From assembly GCA_031392945.1 (NCBI GenBank), contig JANMVT010000124.1, positions 1 to 16,807 on the forward strand: 16,807 nucleotides of DNA, given 5' to 3'. The stretch comes from JANYCG01 sp031392945. GTDB lineage: Bacteria > Pseudomonadota > Gammaproteobacteria > Burkholderiales > Burkholderiaceae_C. Positions 15,869-16,807 of the stretch are shown here, piece by piece (position 1 is the stretch's first letter; the number at the start of each line of letters is the position of its first letter). Below the pieces are notes generated by a model. It saw only the letters and a list, made by a program, of their open reading frames with translations. It ran no database searches and had not been told where the DNA came from. Position numbers and translations under genes: made by a program.

Positions 15869-16525
15869 CTATCGGCCGTCACCTTTTCCGACCTCCCAAT
15901 TTGTCATAAAGACACGCACTGTCGACAGGGTCGATTCGGGTTCCACGTTGGTCAAGAGCGACATCTCGCGCGACTTGGGAAGTCTGAATGAACCTCTTGG
16001 AAGATTCATCGGAACGCCAAAGTCCATGGGCCTCTGACCTCCCGGCCAAGCTAGTTCAGCCTTCACACGCGTATCGGTCCTGTCTGTCTCAATCACATAC
16101 GATACAAGTGCACCGTGCTCTGCATCGTCGATGCTAAATCTCAAAGGCTTGTGATTATTTTGTTCGTCAACCAGCGCCGTAATCAACCGCCTAGGTTCGT
16201 GGTAAACGAATCGTGGGCCAAACCATTCACCCAATTCACGCTCCTTCTTCCGCACCCGAAAAAGGGCGAAAACAAAATTCAGCAAGAAAAGTACGGGTAT
16301 GGAATACAGGGCCGTCTCGACCACTTCAAGGGTTGTAAGCAGGGAGGCCATTTGCTTATCCGCTCCCCTCCGGGGCGAAAGCAGCAGCAGTACAACGAAA
16401 ACACCGATGTAGTTCAGTCGCGCATTCGTATCCGTCAGCGGTGCGATCGTCTCCGCTACTGCATCGCGAACCCACTGCCGTGCATAGCGCTTAGTCCGCG
16501 TCCAGAATACTGCTGAATCAATCAT
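15869..16525 (-). CDS. Two-helix membrane protein, unrecognised
   Basis: A 218-aa protein I do not recognise. The N-terminus is amphipathic and charged (about 1-35). Two transmembrane segments follow, roughly YIGVFVVLLLLS (39-50) and ALYSIPVLFLLNFVFALF (72-89), separated by a loop with SPRRGADKQ. The remaining ~125 residues form a soluble domain starting with RVRKKERELGEWFGPRF, with alternating short strands and charged residues but no known catalytic motif. I chose the ATG at 16525; a TTG three codons upstream is also possible, and the Shine-Dalgarno sequence is weak. Helix count and the positive-inside rule suggest both termini are cytoplasmic. Its neighbours are repeats and an exported protein on the same strand; a functional link between the two is untested. 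Confidence 0.7.
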   Translation of the reverse strand: MIDSAVFWTRTKRYARQWVRDAVAETIAPLTDTNARLNYIGVFVVLLLLSPRRGADKQMASLLTTLEVVETALYSIPVLFLLNFVFALFRVRKKERELGEWFGPRFVYHEPRRLITALVDEQNNHKPLRFSIDDAEHGALVSYVIETDRTDTRVKAELAWPGGQRPMDFGVPMNLPRGSFRLPKSREMSLLTNVEPESTLSTVRVFMTNWEVGKGDGR

Positions 16526-16714
16526 TTGCACCAAAGTTTAGCCCAACTGCCTCAACTCTTGTCGCACTGGAGCCCTAACTCAACCGCAAAAAAAGCACAG
16601 CCTGTGGTCGCTAACAAACGGCCGCTGTGAAGTCTTAATCAGCAGAAGTCAGAACCGAAAATTTGAAATTGTTTCGCCTTTCGAAGCGGTCAAGTTGAAG
16701 AGGCAGGCACTAAG
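16526..16714. other. Upstream region of the membrane-protein gene
   Basis: About 190 bases with moderate AT content, including an A-run at 16588-16594. I see no gene and no promoter that I can defend. It ends at repeat copy E. Confidence 0.5.
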
Positions 16715-16807
16715 CCTGAACCCCCGCAGCGCCGCTGGCGCTCGTCTGGCGCAGCCTTGAAGCACGGAGACGCCGGGGTCTGGGGGCCGCGCAGCGGACC
16801 GACAGAG
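16715..16807 (+). repeat. Copy E of the dispersed element, cut by the window edge
   Basis: The first 29 bases are identical to the reverse complement of the right end of element C. The next 64 bases match the reverse complement of 14576-14639 except for about five substitutions clustered near GACGCCGGGGTC. It is thus an inverted second copy of element C whose remainder lies outside the window. With C it brackets the two unrecognised genes. Confidence 0.8.

Noticed and set aside
15573..15869. 98-codon minus-strand open frame between the two unrecognised genes
   Set aside because: It begins at a GTG overlapping the upstream stop codon, runs through repeat copy D and the stem-loop arm, and has repeat-derived composition (Arg/Pro/Ala-rich).

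Overview
The window looks like a chromosomal segment of a beta-proteobacterium of the Comamonadaceae type (Rhodoferax/Polaromonas-like). That is an inference from the GC-rich coding style, the operon content and the dispersed repeats; no marker gene fixes the taxon. Every gene I can support lies on the minus strand. The long plus-strand open frames are GC-rich shadows.

Region 1 (about 83-10374) is a compact, apparently co-transcribed fatty-acid/acyl-CoA degradation operon. In transcription order (right to left) it holds: a TetR-type regulator; a ~600-aa acyl-CoA dehydrogenase; a secreted DUF2147 protein; a FadN-like 3-hydroxyacyl-CoA dehydrogenase/enoyl-CoA hydratase fusion; a thiolase; a double-hotdog acyl-CoA thioesterase; an SDR protein lacking the usual catalytic Ser/Tyr; a DsbA-fold 2-hydroxychromene-2-carboxylate isomerase-like protein; a second enoyl-CoA hydratase; and a MAPEG membrane protein. 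Gaps are 2-30 nt except before the last gene (85 nt). The first genes supply a full beta-oxidation spiral (oxidation, hydration, oxidation, thiolysis). The thioesterase, SDR, GST-kappa-like isomerase and MAPEG protein look like accessory steps, possibly glutathione-linked.

Region 2 (about 10375-13220) is katG, a catalase-peroxidase with all expected active-site residues, a GTG start and a strong ribosome binding site. Its predicted promoter is overlaid by a perfect 22-bp palindrome. The gene sits between nested inverted repeats: an inner exact 22-bp pair and an outer pair of a dispersed repeat family.

Region 3 (13216-14458) is an AAA ATPase/DUF4143 gene interrupted by an in-frame TAG at codon 42, between Walker A and Walker B. 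Its stop codon lies inside a dispersed repeat. A perfect 26-bp AT-rich palindrome lies just upstream of its start.

Region 4 (14461-16807) is accessory DNA: a 208-bp MITE-like element with 29-bp imperfect terminal inverted repeats, two unrecognised minus-strand genes (one exported helical protein, one two-helix membrane protein), an 88-bp attC-like stem-loop, a diverged repeat copy, and a further inverted copy of the element running off the window edge. I see no transposase, integrase, tRNA, rRNA or CRISPR array.
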